NCBI GenBank assembly: GCA_021604845.1
Contig: BQJT01000016.1
Location: 1-36,185 of the forward strand
Source of the DNA: Cyclobacteriaceae bacterium
GTDB taxonomy: Bacteria; Bacteroidota; Bacteroidia; Cytophagales; Cyclobacteriaceae
Direction: 5' to 3'
DNA length: 36,185 bases
The position numbers and the translations under genes are program-made. This document shows positions 34,621 to 36,185 of this stretch, piece after piece (within the stretch, counting starts at the first letter, position 1; each line of letters starts with the position of its first letter). The notes below the pieces were generated by a model, which saw only the letters and a program-made list of their open reading frames with translations, did not search any database and had not been told where the DNA came from.

Positions 34621-36185
34621 CTATTTCAAAGAAACCAGATACGCTACCAAATCACTGAACTCTTCAGGTGTCATGTTATTCTGTAAACCTGCTGGCATCA
34701 CTGATTCGGTTAACACCCCATAACTTTGGGGCTCAGGGAAATTGTCAAAGTCACCCCTGATGTTCATAAGTTCAACCCGCTTCATATGTACGTCTATCTG
34801 TCTGCCGGTATGGCGTTTCCCCTCTTTATCAATCACATACCAACCCTGCCATTCAGGGGCCATCTCCAAGGATGGATAAAGCACAGCATTTATCAGCTGC
34901 TGCTGATTTTTACTACTTCCAACCTGTGTTAGAGCAGGTCCAAAAGTCCCTCCCCACCCATCTACTTTATGACAGGTCAGGCACATAGAAGTATTAGACT
35001 TGAATACCAATTCCCCAATATTTGGGTTACCCGTTCCATCAACTGCCCCAGCCCACTGGTTCATTTGAAATTCTTCGGTTCCTGCTTTCATTTGGTTCCA
35101 CACCGCTTCTGCAGAAGCAGACAACCTGATATTATTGGATTTCATCCATTTATCAACCGCGTTTCTTTCACTTTCTGTTGCATACTGCGCGATATATTTT
35201 GTCACTGCATACTGTAATGCGGCAGATTTGGAATTTAATAACTCCTTTACCTGTTCCAGGTTTTCTGCTGAGCTTTCTGATATGGATGCGATGGCATTTG
35301 ACCTGACCCGGTCCGAGTTGTGCTGATCACTTGCCAGAGATATCAAAACCTGCTTAACCTTTTGTTTATTAAGGAGATGCCCATTGGTGTGCACTGCGGC
35401 TAGTAATGATAGTTGAAATGACTCCGTTCTCGCGCTACTTAATAAGTCAATCAACTGTTGGCCGTGTTGCTCAATGTCGTTTAAGTAAGGTAACGCAAGT
35501 GCTCGAATTGACTCACTTATATGTTGGTTGGTTATAATATCAAGAATAAAACGCTCCGGCAGTTTTCTTTCCAACTGGTTCGACCTGACCTTTTTTTCCT
35601 GAAAGCCCTGTATGAAATCTGGCTGTAAGTTTTGAATGGTGGCCAGGTAGGTTTCAAACAACTCAGCACTTATAAGCCCTTTTTGCAATGATCTTACAAC
35701 ACTTTCCAGCATACCATAGAGCCTTCTACTACCTATGTACATCATAACTGCCTGTCGCACCTGTTGATCATTATCTTCCAGCAGAGATTGCAGCTGGATT
35801 TCCGCAAGATTCTCTGATTTTAAGTTATAAATTAATATCGCTTGTAATCGCAGTTCGGGGTCTGAACTGTGCAGCAGTTCCTCCAATCCATTCTCTTCCA
35901 CACGCGACAGATGATAACGCACGCTGGCTTTTTGAAAAGCATCCCCAGTTGCCAGTAATTCAAGATTGTTTTCCAGTGTTGTATCAACACTGTCGAATTT
36001 ATAATGAAGTGGAGTATTCTCTGATTCAACCGTGGATGATTGCTGGCTTCTAAGTCTCCAAACCTTACCTTCACCATGGTTCGGGTATTCCCTCACTACC
36101 CAATCTGTTATATATACTTCACCTTTACTATTAGCGGCCAGAGCAACCGGGTGAAATGTACCGTCACCCTGCACTAATATTTCCG
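34621..36185 (-). CDS. PVC-type heme-binding protein (propeller, HEAT repeats, cytochrome c), N-terminus cut by window edge
   Basis: 520 residues are visible and the frame is open through the right edge, so the true start is outside; the GTG at 36174 is internal. The first visible part (VYITDWVVREYPNHGEGKVWRL) is the end of a sorbosone-dehydrogenase-like propeller. Next come helical HEAT-like repeats (about 65-370). A C-terminal cytochrome c domain binds heme covalently through C401-LT-C404-H405, with M496 (SVMPAG) as the probable axial ligand. This order is that of the large membrane-bound dehydrogenase/heme-binding proteins common in Planctomycetes, Verrucomicrobia and Bacteroidota. It probably oxidises a sugar outside the cytoplasm and passes electrons to heme. 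The TIM-barrel gene starts 75 nt downstream. Confidence 0.9.
   Translation of the reverse strand, partial: EILVQGDGTFHPVALAANSKGEVYITDWVVREYPNHGEGKVWRLRSQQSSTVESENTPLHYKFDSVDTTLENNLELLATGDAFQKASVRYHLSRVEENGLEELLHSSDPELRLQAILIYNLKSENLAEIQLQSLLEDNDQQVRQAVMMYIGSRRLYGMLESVVRSLQKGLISAELFETYLATIQNLQPDFIQGFQEKKVRSNQLERKLPERFILDIITNQHISESIRALALPYLNDIEQHGQQLIDLLSSARTESFQLSLLAAVHTNGHLLNKQKVKQVLISLASDQHNSDRVRSNAIASISESSAENLEQVKELLNSKSAALQYAVTKYIAQYATESERNAVDKWMKSNNIRLSASAEAVWNQMKAGTEEFQMNQWAGAVDGTGNPNIGELVFKSNTSMCLTCHKVDGWGGTFGPALTQVGSSKNQQQLINAVLYPSLEMAPEWQGWYVIDKEGKRHTGRQIDVHMKRVELMNIRGDFDNFPEPQSYGVLTESVMPAGLQNNMTPEEFSDLVAYLVSLK

Noticed and set aside
36163-36174. Start codon of the heme-binding gene at 36174
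   Set aside because: The frame stays open to the window edge and the protein begins in the middle of a propeller domain, so the GTG is internal.

Overview
The window looks like a chromosomal segment of a Bacteroidota bacterium, most likely an environmental member of the Cytophagales-type lineages. The evidence is a SusC/SusD pair, two giant hybrid two-component sensors with Reg_prop propellers, abundant lipoproteins, starts without Shine-Dalgarno sequences, a few TAnnTTTG-type -7 boxes, and Gfo/Idh, TIM-barrel and heme-binding-domain sugar genes. No rRNA, tRNA, insertion sequence, phage gene or CRISPR array was seen.

Layout. (1) Positions 1-12023, all minus strand: a hybrid two-component regulator (HTCS1), then susC, susD and a lipoprotein with FG-GAP/VCBS repeats and an ASPIC/UnbV domain that runs off the left edge. 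This is a glycan or oligomer uptake locus without a visible degradative enzyme. (2) 12235-13200, plus: a phytanoyl-CoA-dioxygenase-like Fe(II)/2-oxoglutarate enzyme. (3) 13303-18272, minus: exonuclease III, aldose 1-epimerase (ATGA overlap), xylulokinase and xylose isomerase, i.e. a xylose catabolic operon headed by a DNA repair gene. (4) 18399-21395, plus: prohibitin-like SPFH protein, citrate synthase and rsmE, the last starting with GTG directly after the citrate synthase stop. (5) 21673-26643, plus: an unrecognised lipoprotein and a second HTCS that begins with TTG and has no SusCD beside it. (6) 26689-29464, minus: a lipoprotein amidohydrolase and a 2-oxoglutarate-semialdehyde dehydrogenase. 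(7) 29595-30221, plus: a DUF2306 membrane protein. (8) 30414-36185, minus: a PVC-type heme-binding protein (cut by the right edge), a Tat-exported TIM-barrel isomerase/epimerase, a Gfo/Idh/MocA oxidoreductase, a VOC protein and an Nramp-fold transporter lacking the metal-binding motifs. This resembles clusters for oxidised (keto) sugars.

How it fits together: outer-membrane import (SusCD), periplasmic sensing (HTCS), mutarotation, isomerisation and phosphorylation of xylose, an oxidative exit to 2-oxoglutarate, and citrate synthase for central metabolism. Substrate assignments beyond xylose are inference.

The most unusual sequence-level feature is a family of short tandem arrays with 7- or 8-base units. 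They lie at gene borders (about 13208, 19220, 21383, 28314, 31764, 32317 and 34555). Several have a second arm that forms a heptad-by-heptad imperfect inverted repeat. Several overlap stop codons or end just before start codons. Some share near-identical pieces at distant loci, so they appear to be a dispersed repeat family.
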